Of a stretch of DNA of 64,000 nt, positions 24,360 to 36,401 are shown piece by piece (the stretch's first letter is position 1; every line of letters begins with the position of its first letter). The notes below the pieces were generated by a model that was given only the letters and a program-made list of their open reading frames with translations, made no database searches and was not told the origin of the DNA. This DNA comes from Arthrobacter sp. ov407 (GTDB lineage: Bacteria > Actinomycetota > Actinomycetes > Actinomycetales > Micrococcaceae). The stretch spans positions 186,001 through 250,000 of the forward strand of contig NZ_FNGD01000003.1 of assembly GCF_900102895.1 (NCBI RefSeq). Direction: 5' to 3'. The position numbers and the translations under genes are program-made.

Positions 24360-25139
24360 ATGAAGTGGGATCCCGAGAAATATGTGCAGTTCGGGGATTA
24401 CCGGGACAGGCCATTCTTTGACCTGACGGGGCGGATTCATGCCGAAGCCCCGCGGCACGTGGTGGACCTCGGCTGCGGTCCCGGCAACCTGACCGCGACG
24501 CTCGCGGACCGGTGGCCCGGCGCCCAGGTGGTGGGCCTGGATTCTTCGCCGGAAATGCTGGCCACCTCAAAGGACCACGCAGCCGCGACGGCCAATCTTT
24601 CCTACGAGCTGGCCGACATCGCGCACTGGCTGCCGTCCGGAGACACGGACGTGGTGGTCACCAACGCCGCCCTGCAGTGGGTGCCCGGCCACCGAAAACT
24701 GTTGCCTGCGTGGCTCGATGCCCTCAAGCCGGGCGCCTGGTTCGCGCTGCAGGTGCCGGGGAACTTCAACGCCCCTTCCCACACCCTGATGCGGGAACTG
24801 GCCGAGTCGCCGGCCTGGGCGGGCCGGCTCGCCGGGGTCCTGCGCCACGAGGACGTGGTGGGGGAGGCAGCGGAATACCTGGAGATCATGCTCGACGCCG
24901 GTTGCGCCGCTGACGCCTGGGAAACCACGTACCTTCAGCTGCTTCCTGGCGCCCACCCCGTTTTGGAATGGGTCCGTGGCACTGGCCTCAGGCCGGTCCT
25001 CGCGGCCCTCCCGGAGGACGAGGCCAGGGAGTTCGAGGCCGAATATTCGGCGCGGCTGGACGACGCGTATCCCGCGGGCCGGCACGGGACCATCTTCCCG
25101 TTCCGCCGCACGTTCGCGGTGGCGCAAAAAACCGGGTGA
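24360..25139 (+). CDS. tam: Trans-aconitate 2-methyltransferase-like SAM methyltransferase
   Basis: A 259-residue class I methyltransferase. The opening KWDPEKYVQFGDYRDRPFFDL and the SAM loop VVDLGCGPGNLT (about 38-49), followed by GLDSSPEML (about 60-68) and NAALQWVPGH (about 102-111), match Tam. That enzyme methylates trans-aconitate, a toxic by-product formed from cis-aconitate, and so protects aconitase. GGAGG (24351-24355) supports the ATG. It stands alone between the divergent helicase and the ABC exporter. Confidence 0.88.
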   Translation: MKWDPEKYVQFGDYRDRPFFDLTGRIHAEAPRHVVDLGCGPGNLTATLADRWPGAQVVGLDSSPEMLATSKDHAAATANLSYELADIAHWLPSGDTDVVVTNAALQWVPGHRKLLPAWLDALKPGAWFALQVPGNFNAPSHTLMRELAESPAWAGRLAGVLRHEDVVGEAAEYLEIMLDAGCAADAWETTYLQLLPGAHPVLEWVRGTGLRPVLAALPEDEAREFEAEYSARLDDAYPAGRHGTIFPFRRTFAVAQKTG

Positions 25140-25155
25140 GCGGCGTATCTGCCGG

Positions 25156-25226
25156 TTGACACGAAGCACTCCGGAATGGGGCTTACAATGACGTGGCGGC
25201 ATGGGGGCAGCCGTCAGGCTGATGCC
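25156..25226 (+). promoter_or_regulatory. Promoter and leader hairpin of the ABC exporter operon
   Basis: A perfect TTGACA (25156-25161) and a good TACAAT (25184-25189) are present, but 22 bases apart, longer than normal, so the pair may need a regulator. Downstream GGCAT (25198-25202) and ATGCC (25222-25226) enclose CAGCC-GTCA-GGCTG, an inverted repeat just after the likely transcription start. The last gene of the operon encodes a GntR regulator that could bind here. Confidence 0.45.
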
Positions 25227-25258
25227 ATTCCGGGCCCTGGGCTAGTAATGGAGGTTCG

Positions 25259-27025
25259 GTGCTTATAGGCCTGATGGCGCGGCTGCTGTCCGCGCATAAG
25301 GGGAGCGTGGTGGCCATTGTTGTGCTGCAGCTCGTCCAAGCCACTGCCAACCTGCTCCTGCCCACCCTGAACGCCGCGATCATCGACGACGGCATCATCG
25401 CCGGGGACAAAGGGGAAATCCTCCATCTCGGCGGCTGGATGGCCGGAATCGCCGCCGTTCAGGTCATCACGGCCATCGCGGCCGGATACCTGGGCGCCGT
25501 CGTCGCCATGGAGATCGGCGGCCAGCTGCGGCAGGAACTTTTCGCGAAGGTGCAGTCCTTCTCCTCCCAGGAGGTCGGCGTTTTCGGTGCCCCCAGCCTC
25601 GTCACCCGGGCCACCAACGACGTCGCCCAGATCCAAAACCTCGCCATCCTGGTTTTCGTGATGCTGATTGCCGCACCAGCGATTTTCATCGGCGGCATCG
25701 TGCTGGCCGTGCACCAGGACGTTGTGCTGTCCTGGATCGTGGTCGTGGTGATCCCGGTCCTCACGGTGATCATGACCGTGATCGTGCGCCGCCTGATTCC
25801 CCTGTACCGCCAGGGCCAGGGGCTCCTCGACCGGATCGGCCGGGTGCTGCGTGAGCAGATCATCGGCGCGAATGTCATCCGCGGCTTCGTCCGGCAGGAT
25901 CACGAAATCCGCCGCTTCGATGAAGCCAACAAGGAACTCACCCGGAACAACCTGCAGTCCGCCCTCCTGGTCGCCGCGATGATGCCGATGATCATGTTCG
26001 TGGTCAACCTGTCGTCCGTGTTCGTAGTGTGGTTTGGCGGCCACCGGATCGACGCCGGCGAAATGCGGCTGGGGGCGCTGACGGCGTTCATCGCCTACAT
26101 CCTGCAGATCCTGATTGCCATCATGATGGCGATGTACGTGTTCATGACCGCCCCTAGGGCGGCGGCGTGCGCGGAACGGATCCGGGAGGTGCTGGACACG
26201 GAACCGGCCATCGCGGATCCGGCCACTCCCGTCGGCACCGTCCCTGCCGGCCCTGTCCATGCCGGCAAGCCGGTGCCCTCCGGCAGCACTGTCGAATTCC
26301 GGAACGTGTCCTTCGCCTATCCCGGCGCCGAAGCGCCAGTGCTGGACGGCGTCTCGTTCACCGCGAGGACCGGGACCACGACGGCGATCATCGGCGCGAC
26401 GGGCAGCGGCAAGACGACGCTCCTGAACCTGCTTCCCCGCTTCCTCGACGCGACCGCGGGCGGGATCAGCATCGGCGGGCACAACGTGCGGGCCATGCCG
26501 CTGGAGGACCTGCGGGACCTCATCGCACTGGTCCCGCAGCAGTCCTACCTCTTCACGGGCACGGTCGCGGAGAACCTCCGGGTCGGTTCGCCCGCCGCGG
26601 CCGGGCCCGAATTGTGGCAGGCGCTCGAGGCCGCCCAGGCCGCCGACTTTGTCCGTGCCCTGCCGCTGGGACTCGAAGCGCCCGTGAGCCAGGGCGGCAC
26701 CAACTTCTCCGGCGGCGAACGGCAACGCCTGTGCATCGCGCGGGCACTGCTCAAGAATGCCCCCGTCTATCTGTTCGACGACAGTTTCTCGGCGCTGGAC
26801 TACGGGACCGACGTCAGGCTCCGCGCGGCCATCGAGCCCCTGTTGCGCTCGGCGACCGTGCTGATCGTGGCCGAACGGGTGTCGACAATCGTGGACGCCG
26901 GGCTGATCCTCGTACTGGAGGACGGCCACGTCGTCGCGCAGGGTACGCACAGCGAACTCATGGAGTCCTCGCCCAGCTACCAGGAAATTGCCGATTCCCA
27001 GCTGGTGCTGGAGGAAACCCCGTGA
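25259..27025 (+). CDS. ABC exporter half-transporter, degenerate-site subunit
   Basis: A 588-residue half-transporter: six membrane helices (about 10-300), then an ATPase domain with Walker A GATGSGKTT (about 378-386), signature FSGGERQR and Walker B VYLFDDSFSALD. The catalytic glutamate after Walker B is aspartate here, and the usual H-loop histidine is replaced (IVAERVSTI). This is typical of the partner with the degenerate nucleotide site in heterodimeric exporters such as BmrCD or LmrCD. A Pro/Ala-rich linker joins the two domains. GGAGG (25250-25254) precedes the GTG. The next subunit overlaps it by GTGA. Confidence 0.9.
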   Translation: MLIGLMARLLSAHKGSVVAIVVLQLVQATANLLLPTLNAAIIDDGIIAGDKGEILHLGGWMAGIAAVQVITAIAAGYLGAVVAMEIGGQLRQELFAKVQSFSSQEVGVFGAPSLVTRATNDVAQIQNLAILVFVMLIAAPAIFIGGIVLAVHQDVVLSWIVVVVIPVLTVIMTVIVRRLIPLYRQGQGLLDRIGRVLREQIIGANVIRGFVRQDHEIRRFDEANKELTRNNLQSALLVAAMMPMIMFVVNLSSVFVVWFGGHRIDAGEMRLGALTAFIAYILQILIAIMMAMYVFMTAPRAAACAERIREVLDTEPAIADPATPVGTVPAGPVHAGKPVPSGSTVEFRNVSFAYPGAEAPVLDGVSFTARTGTTTAIIGATGSGKTTLLNLLPRFLDATAGGISIGGHNVRAMPLEDLRDLIALVPQQSYLFTGTVAENLRVGSPAAAGPELWQALEAAQAADFVRALPLGLEAPVSQGGTNFSGGERQRLCIARALLKNAPVYLFDDSFSALDYGTDVRLRAAIEPLLRSATVLIVAERVSTIVDAGLILVLEDGHVVAQGTHSELMESSPSYQEIADSQLVLEETP

Positions 27026-28980
27026 GCCGCGAGCGGGCACACCGCGCCGGGACCACTGCGGGGCCCGGCGTCCCGGAACGCATCAAGTGGCAGACTGCCG
27101 CCCGGCTGCTGAGCCTGCTCCTGCCGCTGAAATGGCGGATGGTCGGAGTCATCGCCGCAACCTGTGCGTTCGTGACACTCAACGTGGCGGCCCCGAAGGT
27201 CCTGGGCGACGCCACCGACGTCGTCGTCCAGGGCTTCCTGGGCGGATCCCTCGACGAGCAAGAATTGGCCGAGCGGCTGCTGGCGGTTTCGGCCATGTAC
27301 GTTGGGGCGTCGCTGTTCAGCTGGATCCAGGGCAGCCTGACCGCCACAGCTGTGCAGCGCCTCAGCTATGGGCTCCGCGGCTCTGTGGAACAAAAACTCC
27401 ATGTGCTGCCGTCCAGCCATTTCGAGGAGCAGCGCCGCGGGGACGTGCTCAGCCGGGCCACAAACGACGTGGACAATATCTCCCAGGCCCTCAACCAGCT
27501 CCTGAACCAGCTGATCATGTCCCTCCTCATGCTCTCCGCCGCACTCGCCATGATGCTGTGGCTCTCGCCGCTGCTGGCGCTGATCGCTGTCCTGTCGGTG
27601 CCGGTGTCCACGGCCATCACGGTGCTCGTGGCCCGGCACTCCCAGGCGCACTTCAAGGAGCAGTGGAGCAGTACTGGGGCGCTGACCGCCCAACTCGAAG
27701 AGTTCTTCACCGGCCACGAAGTGGTCAAGGCTTTCGGCCGGCAGGAGGCGTCGGCGGAGAGCTTCCGGGGGTTCAACGACAAGCTCACACGATCGAGCAC
27801 CCGCGCCCAGTACTTGTCCGGCATCGTGCAGCCGCTGTTGATGTTTGTCGCCAACCTCAACTACATTGCGGTAGCTGTTGTTGGGGCGCTCCAGGTTACG
27901 GCGGGGGCGATGACCATCGGCGGCCTCCAGGCTTTCTTCCAGTTCTCCCGCCTCTTCAGCCAGCCCGTGGGCCAGATCGGCGGAATGCTGAATCTCATGC
28001 AATCCTGTCTGGCCTCGGCGGAGCGCGTGTTTGAGCTGCTTGACGCTCCGGAGATCCCGCCGGACAGCGCTGTGCCGGCCGTTTCGGCCAACGGAGCCGG
28101 CAAGCTTCATCGCGCCGGCTCCCCTCGAAAACTCCACGTCCTGCGCAAATCCTCCAACGGACGCAAACTCCGTGCCCCGGGCACGTCCCGGGCACCATGG
28201 AATAGGGGCGCGGTGGCAGGCCGGGTCACGTTCGAGGACGTCAGCTTCAGTTACACCCCCGGCACCCCCGTGGTGAAGGACCTCTCGTTCACGGTGGATC
28301 CGGGACAGACTGTGGCAATCGTAGGACACACCGGGGCCGGCAAAACCACCGTGGTCAACCTCCTGATGCGCTTCTACGAACTCGACTCCGGGCGGATCCT
28401 GGTGGACTCGACCGACATCGCCACCATCCCGCGCGACGAGCTGCGGAGCGCCTTCGGAACCGTCCTGCAGGACGCCTGGCTGTTCACCGGCAGCATCCGG
28501 GAGAACATCGAATACGGCCGTCCCGGTGCCACCGACGCCGACATCGTGGCGGCGGCCCGAGCCAGCCACGTGGACCAGTTCGTCAGATCCCTTCCGGCCG
28601 GCTACGCCACGATGCTCGGCAACGACGGGGACTCCCTGAGCCGGGGCCAGCGCCAGCTCGTCTCGATCGCGCGGGCGCAGCTCGCCGGGCGCAGCATCCT
28701 GGTGCTGGACGAAGCGACAAGTTCCGTTGACAGCCGTACCGAGCTGCAGATCCGGCATGCGATGGAGCGGCTGCGGGAAGGTCACACAAGCTTCGTGATC
28801 GCCCACCGTTTGTCCACGGTCCGGGACGCTGATCTAATTCTCGTCATGGACCACGGACGAATCGTTGAACACGGGACCCATCAGCAGCTGATGGCCAGGC
28901 GCGGGCTGTACAAGGATTTGTACGAGGCACAGTTCGCCGGTCGCGAACAAGTCCCGGCCGTCCAGGAGGCCGAACAGTGA
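27022..28980 (+). CDS. ABC exporter half-transporter, catalytic subunit
   Basis: A 652-residue partner of the preceding gene: about six helices (residues 30-330) and an ATPase domain with Walker A GHTGAGKTT (about 436-444), Walker B ILVLDEATSSVD with the catalytic glutamate, and an intact H-loop histidine (FVIAHRLST). Its signature reads LSRGQ instead of LSGGQ, the complementary defect to the first subunit, so one composite site should be active and one degenerate. Between the membrane and ATPase domains is a long extra linker with many Arg and Lys residues (about 355-405). Start by GTGA overlap with GGAGG seven bases ahead. The cargo, perhaps drugs or lipids, is unknown. Confidence 0.9.
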   Translation: MSRERAHRAGTTAGPGVPERIKWQTAARLLSLLLPLKWRMVGVIAATCAFVTLNVAAPKVLGDATDVVVQGFLGGSLDEQELAERLLAVSAMYVGASLFSWIQGSLTATAVQRLSYGLRGSVEQKLHVLPSSHFEEQRRGDVLSRATNDVDNISQALNQLLNQLIMSLLMLSAALAMMLWLSPLLALIAVLSVPVSTAITVLVARHSQAHFKEQWSSTGALTAQLEEFFTGHEVVKAFGRQEASAESFRGFNDKLTRSSTRAQYLSGIVQPLLMFVANLNYIAVAVVGALQVTAGAMTIGGLQAFFQFSRLFSQPVGQIGGMLNLMQSCLASAERVFELLDAPEIPPDSAVPAVSANGAGKLHRAGSPRKLHVLRKSSNGRKLRAPGTSRAPWNRGAVAGRVTFEDVSFSYTPGTPVVKDLSFTVDPGQTVAIVGHTGAGKTTVVNLLMRFYELDSGRILVDSTDIATIPRDELRSAFGTVLQDAWLFTGSIRENIEYGRPGATDADIVAAARASHVDQFVRSLPAGYATMLGNDGDSLSRGQRQLVSIARAQLAGRSILVLDEATSSVDSRTELQIRHAMERLREGHTSFVIAHRLSTVRDADLILVMDHGRIVEHGTHQQLMARRGLYKDLYEAQFAGREQVPAVQEAEQ

Positions 28981-29369
28981 GCCCCACGGACACCGCGGGG
29001 GAGCGTTTCCCCGGTTCCTGGCGGACCAATCCGGCCAGCTCCGTCCCGCTCTTCGAACAGCTCCGGCTGTACATCATTGAACGCGCCGACAACGGCACGC
29101 TCGCACCGGGCACCAGGCTTCCGGCCGTGCGGAGCCTTGCCGGCGAACTGGGCGTGGCCCCCCACACCGTGGCGCGGGCCTACAAGGAACTCGAGGCCGC
29201 CGGCGTCGTAGTGACGCGGGGCCGGAACGGCACCGTTGTCTGTGCCCGCGATGCCGCCTGGAGCTCGCTGTCCGCCGCCGCCGCAGAGTTCGCCGCGGCC
29301 GCCAAAGCCCAGGGCGCGAGTTTCGCCGAGTCCGTGCAGTTGCTGGCCGCCGCCTACGACCGCCAATAG
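28977..29369 (+). CDS. GntR family regulator, YtrA subfamily
   Basis: A 130-residue regulator with one winged-helix domain (VPLFEQLRLYIIERADNG near 23-40, LPAVRSLAGELGVAPHTVARAY near 48-69) and only a short helical tail, the form called YtrA. Such regulators usually repress the ABC transporter operon they are part of. Its GTG overlaps the stop of the second ABC gene by GTGA, so all three are one unit. Feedback on the promoter region at 25156-25226 is a likely but untested role. Confidence 0.88.
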   Translation: MSPTDTAGERFPGSWRTNPASSVPLFEQLRLYIIERADNGTLAPGTRLPAVRSLAGELGVAPHTVARAYKELEAAGVVVTRGRNGTVVCARDAAWSSLSAAAAEFAAAAKAQGASFAESVQLLAAAYDRQ

Positions 29370-29405
29370 CACCTCCGGCGCGGCCCTGGCGCGCAGAATA
29401 GTTTT

Positions 29406-29428
29406 TCGAAGAAGTTTTCGATTAGCAT
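29406..29428 (+). promoter_or_regulatory. LexA (SOS) box and -10 box of uvrA
   Basis: TCGAAGAAGTTTTCGA (29406-29421) matches the actinobacterial SOS box TCGAAC-N4-GTTCGA at ten of its twelve fixed positions. TAGCAT (29423-29428) follows immediately and ends seven bases before the uvrA GTG, so LexA bound here would block a leaderless promoter. uvrA is a known LexA target in mycobacteria. Confidence 0.6.
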
Positions 29429-29435
29429 TAGATGC

Positions 29436-32384
<2,949 letters not shown>

Positions 32385-32403
32385 ACACCCGTCGCCGGGG
32401 ACC

Positions 32404-32435
32404 GTGCGGACGGGAAGCGCAAGCTTCCGCCGCAC
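32404..32435 (+). terminator. uvrA terminator with GCAA tetraloop
   Basis: GTGCGGACGGGAAGC (32404-32418) pairs with GCTTCCGCCGCAC (32423-32435) with two one-base bulges, closed by the stable loop GCAA. It begins 20 bases after the uvrA stop. Confidence 0.7.
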
Positions 32436-32539
32436 GCGTCCCCGCCGCACGGAACGTAACCCCTGATGTATTCGGGTGATGTATTCCTGGAGGAGCATGC
32501 GAATTTCTGGCATCCGTGCACTCGTGAGAAACTAAGCCG

Positions 32540-32632
32540 GTGACGCATACAACAGTGCCCGTGATCTTCGACCTGGACGGCACTCTTGTCGATCCCGCCC
32601 TGAACGAGGTGCACACCCATGGCAATGTTTGA
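32540..32632 (+). pseudogene. N-terminal remnant of a HAD-superfamily phosphatase
   Basis: A GTG frame of 30 codons opens VTHTTVPVIFDLDGTLVDPA. The DxDGT catalytic motif I of the haloacid dehalogenase family is exact and at the usual distance from the start, but after about 20 residues the match ends and a stop follows at 32630-32632. A complete enzyme needs about 200 more residues. The simplest reading is a deletion that removed most of a phosphoglycolate-phosphatase-like gene and fused its first codons to the region before plsC. The frame overlaps the plsC start by 14 bases and may now act as a leader peptide. Confidence 0.7.
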
Positions 32633-33287
32633 CGCAATCCGCTGGACTACGCGGGGGCTCGTATCCTCCACGTGCCGTCCCACGGTCATTGGCCTCGAAA
32701 ACGTGCCCAAGGACGGACCGTTCATCGTGGCCCCGAACCATCTCTCCTTCCTGGACAGCGTGATCGTCCAGGCCCTCATGCCGCGGCCCGTGGCGTTCTT
32801 CGCGAAGGCCGAATACTTCACCACCGGCGGCGTCAAGGGCAAGGTCATGAAGTCCTTCTTCGAGGCCGTGGGCTCCATTCCGGTGGAACGCGGCGAGCAG
32901 GCGGCGAGCGTCCAGGCACTGAAGACGCTTCTGGACATCCTCGACTCCGGCAAGGGCGTGGGCATCTATCCCGAAGGTACCCGCTCCCGTGACGGCATCC
33001 TGTACCGCGGCCGCACAGGCGTCGGCTGGCTGGCCCTCACCACGGGCGCGCCGGTGATCCCGGTGGGCCTGATCGGCACGGAAAACCTGCAGCCCGCGGA
33101 CAGCAAGTCCGTCAAACCGCAGCACTTCACCATGAAGGTGGGCGAACCGCTGTACTTCGACAAGACCGGGCCGGACCACTCCCTGCCGGCCCGCCGCCAG
33201 GTCACGGACCGCATCATGGACGCCATCGCCGACCTGAGCGGCCAGGAACGCTCCACGAGCTACAACCAGAGCAAGTCGGCCGAATAA
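32619..33287 (+). CDS. plsC: 1-acyl-sn-glycerol-3-phosphate acyltransferase
   Basis: A 222-residue membrane-associated acyltransferase that adds the second fatty acid to lysophosphatidic acid in phospholipid synthesis. The four family blocks are seen: NHLSFLDS (catalytic HxxxxD, about 39-46), FFEAVGSIPVERG (about 79-91), YPEGTRSRDG (about 119-128) and TGAPVIPVGLIG (about 141-152). The ATG at 32619 has GAGGTG nine bases upstream. The gene starts inside the HAD remnant, so its present translation signals were probably set by that deletion. Confidence 0.92.
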   Translation: MAMFDAIRWTTRGLVSSTCRPTVIGLENVPKDGPFIVAPNHLSFLDSVIVQALMPRPVAFFAKAEYFTTGGVKGKVMKSFFEAVGSIPVERGEQAASVQALKTLLDILDSGKGVGIYPEGTRSRDGILYRGRTGVGWLALTTGAPVIPVGLIGTENLQPADSKSVKPQHFTMKVGEPLYFDKTGPDHSLPARRQVTDRIMDAIADLSGQERSTSYNQSKSAE

Positions 33288-33337
33288 CGCACGCCATTGC
33301 CTGCAGGGCAAGTGCAACGGCAGCCCCTGCGGCTCAG

Positions 33338-33343
33338 TAGACT
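33338..33343 (+). promoter_or_regulatory. -10 box for a leaderless uvrC start
   Basis: TAGACT ends exactly six bases before the GTG at 33350. No ribosome site is seen. Confidence 0.55.
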
Positions 33344-33349
33344 TGATGT

Positions 33350-35359
33350 GTGGCAGATCCAGCGAGTTACCGACCCCAGACGGGTGAAATTCCGACCAAT
33401 CCGGGCGTGTACCGCTTCCGCGATCCGCACGGCCGGGTCATCTACGTCGGCAAAGCCAAGAACCTCCGGGCCCGGCTGAATACGTACTTCGCCAACCCCG
33501 CCGGGCTCATGCCCAAAACCTACGCGATGGTGCACACGGCCAGCAGCGTCGAATGGACTGTGGTGGGCAGCGAGCTCGAGTCGCTGCAGCTGGAATACAC
33601 CTGGATCAAGGAATTCACGCCCCGATTCAACGTGATGTTCCGGGACGACAAAACGTACCCTTACCTGGCCGTCACGATGGGGGAGAAGTATCCGCGCGTC
33701 CAGGTGCTGCGCGGCGAGCGGCGCAAGGGGACCCGGTATTTCGGCCCGTACACCGCCGGCGCGATCCGGGACACCATGGACACCCTGCTGCGCGTGTTCC
33801 CGGTGCGCAGCTGCAGCCCCGGGGTGCTGAAGCGCGCAGAAGCCAGCGGCCGGCCCTGTCTGCTCGGCTACATCGACAAATGCTCCGCGCCCTGCGTCGG
33901 CCGGATTTCCGCCGAGGACCACCGCGCCCTCGCCGAGGACTTCTGCACGTTCATGGGCGGCGAAGCCAAGCCGTTCGTCAACCGCCTCGAACGGGAGATG
34001 GCCGCGGCAGTTTCCGAGCTCGACTACGAACGCGCGGCCCGGCTCCGGGACGACATCGTGGCGCTGAAGAAAGTCTTCGAACGTAACGCAGTGGTCCTCG
34101 CCGAGGGCACGGACGCGGACGTCTTCGCCCTGCACGAAGACGAGCTCGAAGCCGCCGTCCAGGTCTTCCACGTCCGCGGCGGCCGGATCCGCGGCCAGCG
34201 CGGCTGGGTGGTGGAAAAAGTCGAGGACTCCACCACGCCGGAACTGGTCGAACACCTGCTCCAGCAGGTCTACGGCGAGGAAGCTGGGCTGCAGGGCAGG
34301 TTGCCACGGGAAGTCCTCGTGCCCACCGAACCCAGCAACGCCACGGAGCTCACGCAATGGCTCAGCGGCCTGCGCGGGGCCCGGGTGGACGTCCGGGTGC
34401 CCCAGCGCGGAGACAAAGCCGCCCTCATGTCCACTGTCCGTGAAAACGCCGAACACGCCCTCAAACTCCATAAGTCCCGGCGCGCCGGCGACCTCACCAT
34501 GCGCTCCCAGGCCCTTCAGGAAATCCAGGAAGCCCTCGAGCTTCCCGTGGCGCTGATGCGGATCGAGTGCTTCGACATCTCGCACGTCCAAGGCACCAAC
34601 GTGGTCGGCTCCATGGTGGTGGTGGAGGACGGCTTGCCGAAGAAGTCCGAGTACCGGAAGTTCGCCGTAACCGGAGCCGCCGCCACGGACGACACCGCGG
34701 CCATGCACGATGTGCTGACCCGCCGGTTCCGGCACTATCTCCAAGAAAAAAGCGAGCAGGCGGCGGCCGCGGCCAAACCGGCACACCAGGCCGCGCTGGA
34801 CGCGGCGACCGCCGTGGCGGTCGCTGACTCCACGACGCCGGCGCCGCGGAGCAAATTCGCCTACCCGCCCAACCTCGTCGTCGTCGACGGCGGCAAACCG
34901 CAGGTCAACGCCGCCGCCCGGGCCCTGGCAGAGCTGGGCATCGAGGACGTGTATGTGGTGGGCCTGGCCAAACGGCTCGAAGAGGTGTGGCTGCCGGAGA
35001 GCGACTTCCCGGTGATCCTGCCGCGCGCCTCCGCTGGCCTGTACCTGCTGCAGCGGATCCGCGACGAGGCCCACCGCTTCGCCATCACGTTCCACCGGCA
35101 AAAGCGCGGCAAGGCCATGACTGTCTCCGCGCTGGACAGCGTGCCCGGGCTGGGGGAGTCGAAACGCAAGGCCCTGCTGGCCGAGTTCGGCTCCGTGAAG
35201 GGCATCAAGGCTGCGACGCAGGAGGAACTCACCGGTGCCAAGGGGATCGGCCCTTCCCTGGCCGCAGCAATCGTCCGGCACTTCACCGCGGACGGCGGCG
35301 AGGAGGCCGCCACGGTTCCAGCCGTCAACATGACCACCGGTGAAATCCTCGACGCTTAG
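33350..35359 (+). CDS. uvrC: Excinuclease ABC subunit C
   Basis: A 669-residue dual nuclease that makes both incisions in nucleotide excision repair. In order: GIY-YIG domain (NPGVYRF at 16-22, [14 protein letters not shown] near 29-42), a cysteine-containing region near 155-185, the UVR motif contacting UvrB ([19 protein letters not shown] near 222-240), the RNase H-like nuclease ([11 protein letters not shown] near 403-413; [10 protein letters not shown] near 505-514), and a helix-hairpin-helix tail ([15 protein letters not shown]). An Ala-rich insert of about 35 residues near 470-500 is longer than in many homologues. It is followed after 118 bases by rapZ. Confidence 0.98.
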   Translation: MADPASYRPQTGEIPTNPGVYRFRDPHGRVIYVGKAKNLRARLNTYFANPAGLMPKTYAMVHTASSVEWTVVGSELESLQLEYTWIKEFTPRFNVMFRDDKTYPYLAVTMGEKYPRVQVLRGERRKGTRYFGPYTAGAIRDTMDTLLRVFPVRSCSPGVLKRAEASGRPCLLGYIDKCSAPCVGRISAEDHRALAEDFCTFMGGEAKPFVNRLEREMAAAVSELDYERAARLRDDIVALKKVFERNAVVLAEGTDADVFALHEDELEAAVQVFHVRGGRIRGQRGWVVEKVEDSTTPELVEHLLQQVYGEEAGLQGRLPREVLVPTEPSNATELTQWLSGLRGARVDVRVPQRGDKAALMSTVRENAEHALKLHKSRRAGDLTMRSQALQEIQEALELPVALMRIECFDISHVQGTNVVGSMVVVEDGLPKKSEYRKFAVTGAAATDDTAAMHDVLTRRFRHYLQEKSEQAAAAAKPAHQAALDAATAVAVADSTTPAPRSKFAYPPNLVVVDGGKPQVNAAARALAELGIEDVYVVGLAKRLEEVWLPESDFPVILPRASAGLYLLQRIRDEAHRFAITFHRQKRGKAMTVSALDSVPGLGESKRKALLAEFGSVKGIKAATQEELTGAKGIGPSLAAAIVRHFTADGGEEAATVPAVNMTTGEILDA

Positions 35360-35477
35360 CTAGCGCCGCCAAACTTAGCTAGGGTAAAGACTTGGGTTAC
35401 GGCATGGCCGCGGCATTACCGTGGCCCGCAAACCTGGTTGGACAGCAAATCGCACAGGCAGAGATGGGGCTTCACTG

Positions 35478-36401
35478 ATGGCAGAGTCGACGGCAGGATC
35501 CGAGACGGATGCGGACGGCATGACGCCCGTAAAACCCGTCGAGGCGGAACTGCTCGTAGTGACCGGTATGTCGGGAGCCGGCCGGAGCACCGCCTCGGAC
35601 GCCCTTGAGGACCATGGCTGGTACGTCGTGGAAAACCTGCCGCCGCAGATGCTCGGCACGCTCGCCGAACTGGTGTCGCGGACACCGCACTCGATGTCCA
35701 AGCTCGCCGTCGTGATGGACGTCCGGAGCAAGGAACTGTTCGTCGACATGCGCGCGGCCCTGCGCGCCCTGGAAGCCACCGGCGTGACCTTCCGGGTGCT
35801 GTTCCTCGACGCCAGCGACGACGTCCTGGTGCGCCGCTTCGAGCAGGGCCGCAGGCCTCACCCCCTTCAGGGCGGCGGCCGGATCCTCGACGGCATCGCG
35901 GCCGAACGCGAACTCGTCCGTGAATTGAAGGACACCGCCGACATCGTCCTGGACACCTCCTCCCTCAACGTCCACGGCCTCGCCACCGCCATCACGGAAC
36001 TCTTCAGCGAGACCGGGCCGGTGGCGCTGCGGCTGAATGTCATGAGCTTTGGCTTCAAGTACGGGCTGCCCGTGGATGCCAACTTCGTGGCCGACGCCCG
36101 CTTCATCCCCAACCCGCACTGGGTGCCGCAGTTGCGCCCGCACACCGGGCTGGACAAGGACGTAAGCGACTACGTGCTGGAGGCCCAGGGCGTCAGCGAT
36201 TTCGTGGAACGCTACGTGCTGGCTCTCGAACCGGTCCTGGACGGGTACCGGCGGGAGAACAAGCACTACGCCACCATCGCCGTCGGCTGCACCGGCGGCA
36301 AGCACCGCTCCGTGGCGGTCGCCGTCGAGCTGTCACGGAGGCTGGCGCAATATCCGCGCGTCACCGTGACGACGACGCACCGGGACCTGGGCCGCGAGTA
36401 A
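35478..36401 (+). CDS. rapZ: RapZ-type RNase adapter / nucleotide-binding protein
   Basis: A 307-residue P-loop protein (YvcJ/RapZ family). In E. coli RapZ controls the GlmZ small RNA and amino-sugar synthesis; in gram-positives the role is less clear. The P-loop reads GMSGAGRST, with Arg in place of the usual Lys, which I have seen in other actinobacterial members. The C-terminal block [21 protein letters not shown] is typical. I prefer the ATG at 35478, since the in-frame GTG at 35421 adds 19 basic residues not expected. It forms the conserved run rapZ-yvcK-whiA with one-base (TAATG) overlap to the next gene. Confidence 0.92.
   Translation: MAESTAGSETDADGMTPVKPVEAELLVVTGMSGAGRSTASDALEDHGWYVVENLPPQMLGTLAELVSRTPHSMSKLAVVMDVRSKELFVDMRAALRALEATGVTFRVLFLDASDDVLVRRFEQGRRPHPLQGGGRILDGIAAERELVRELKDTADIVLDTSSLNVHGLATAITELFSETGPVALRLNVMSFGFKYGLPVDANFVADARFIPNPHWVPQLRPHTGLDKDVSDYVLEAQGVSDFVERYVLALEPVLDGYRRENKHYATIAVGCTGGKHRSVAVAVELSRRLAQYPRVTVTTTHRDLGRE

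Noticed and set aside
26167..27021. Long 5' extension of the second ABC gene
   Set aside because: It lies within the first ABC gene in another frame and has an Arg-rich shadow composition; the GTGA overlap at 27022 gives the true start.
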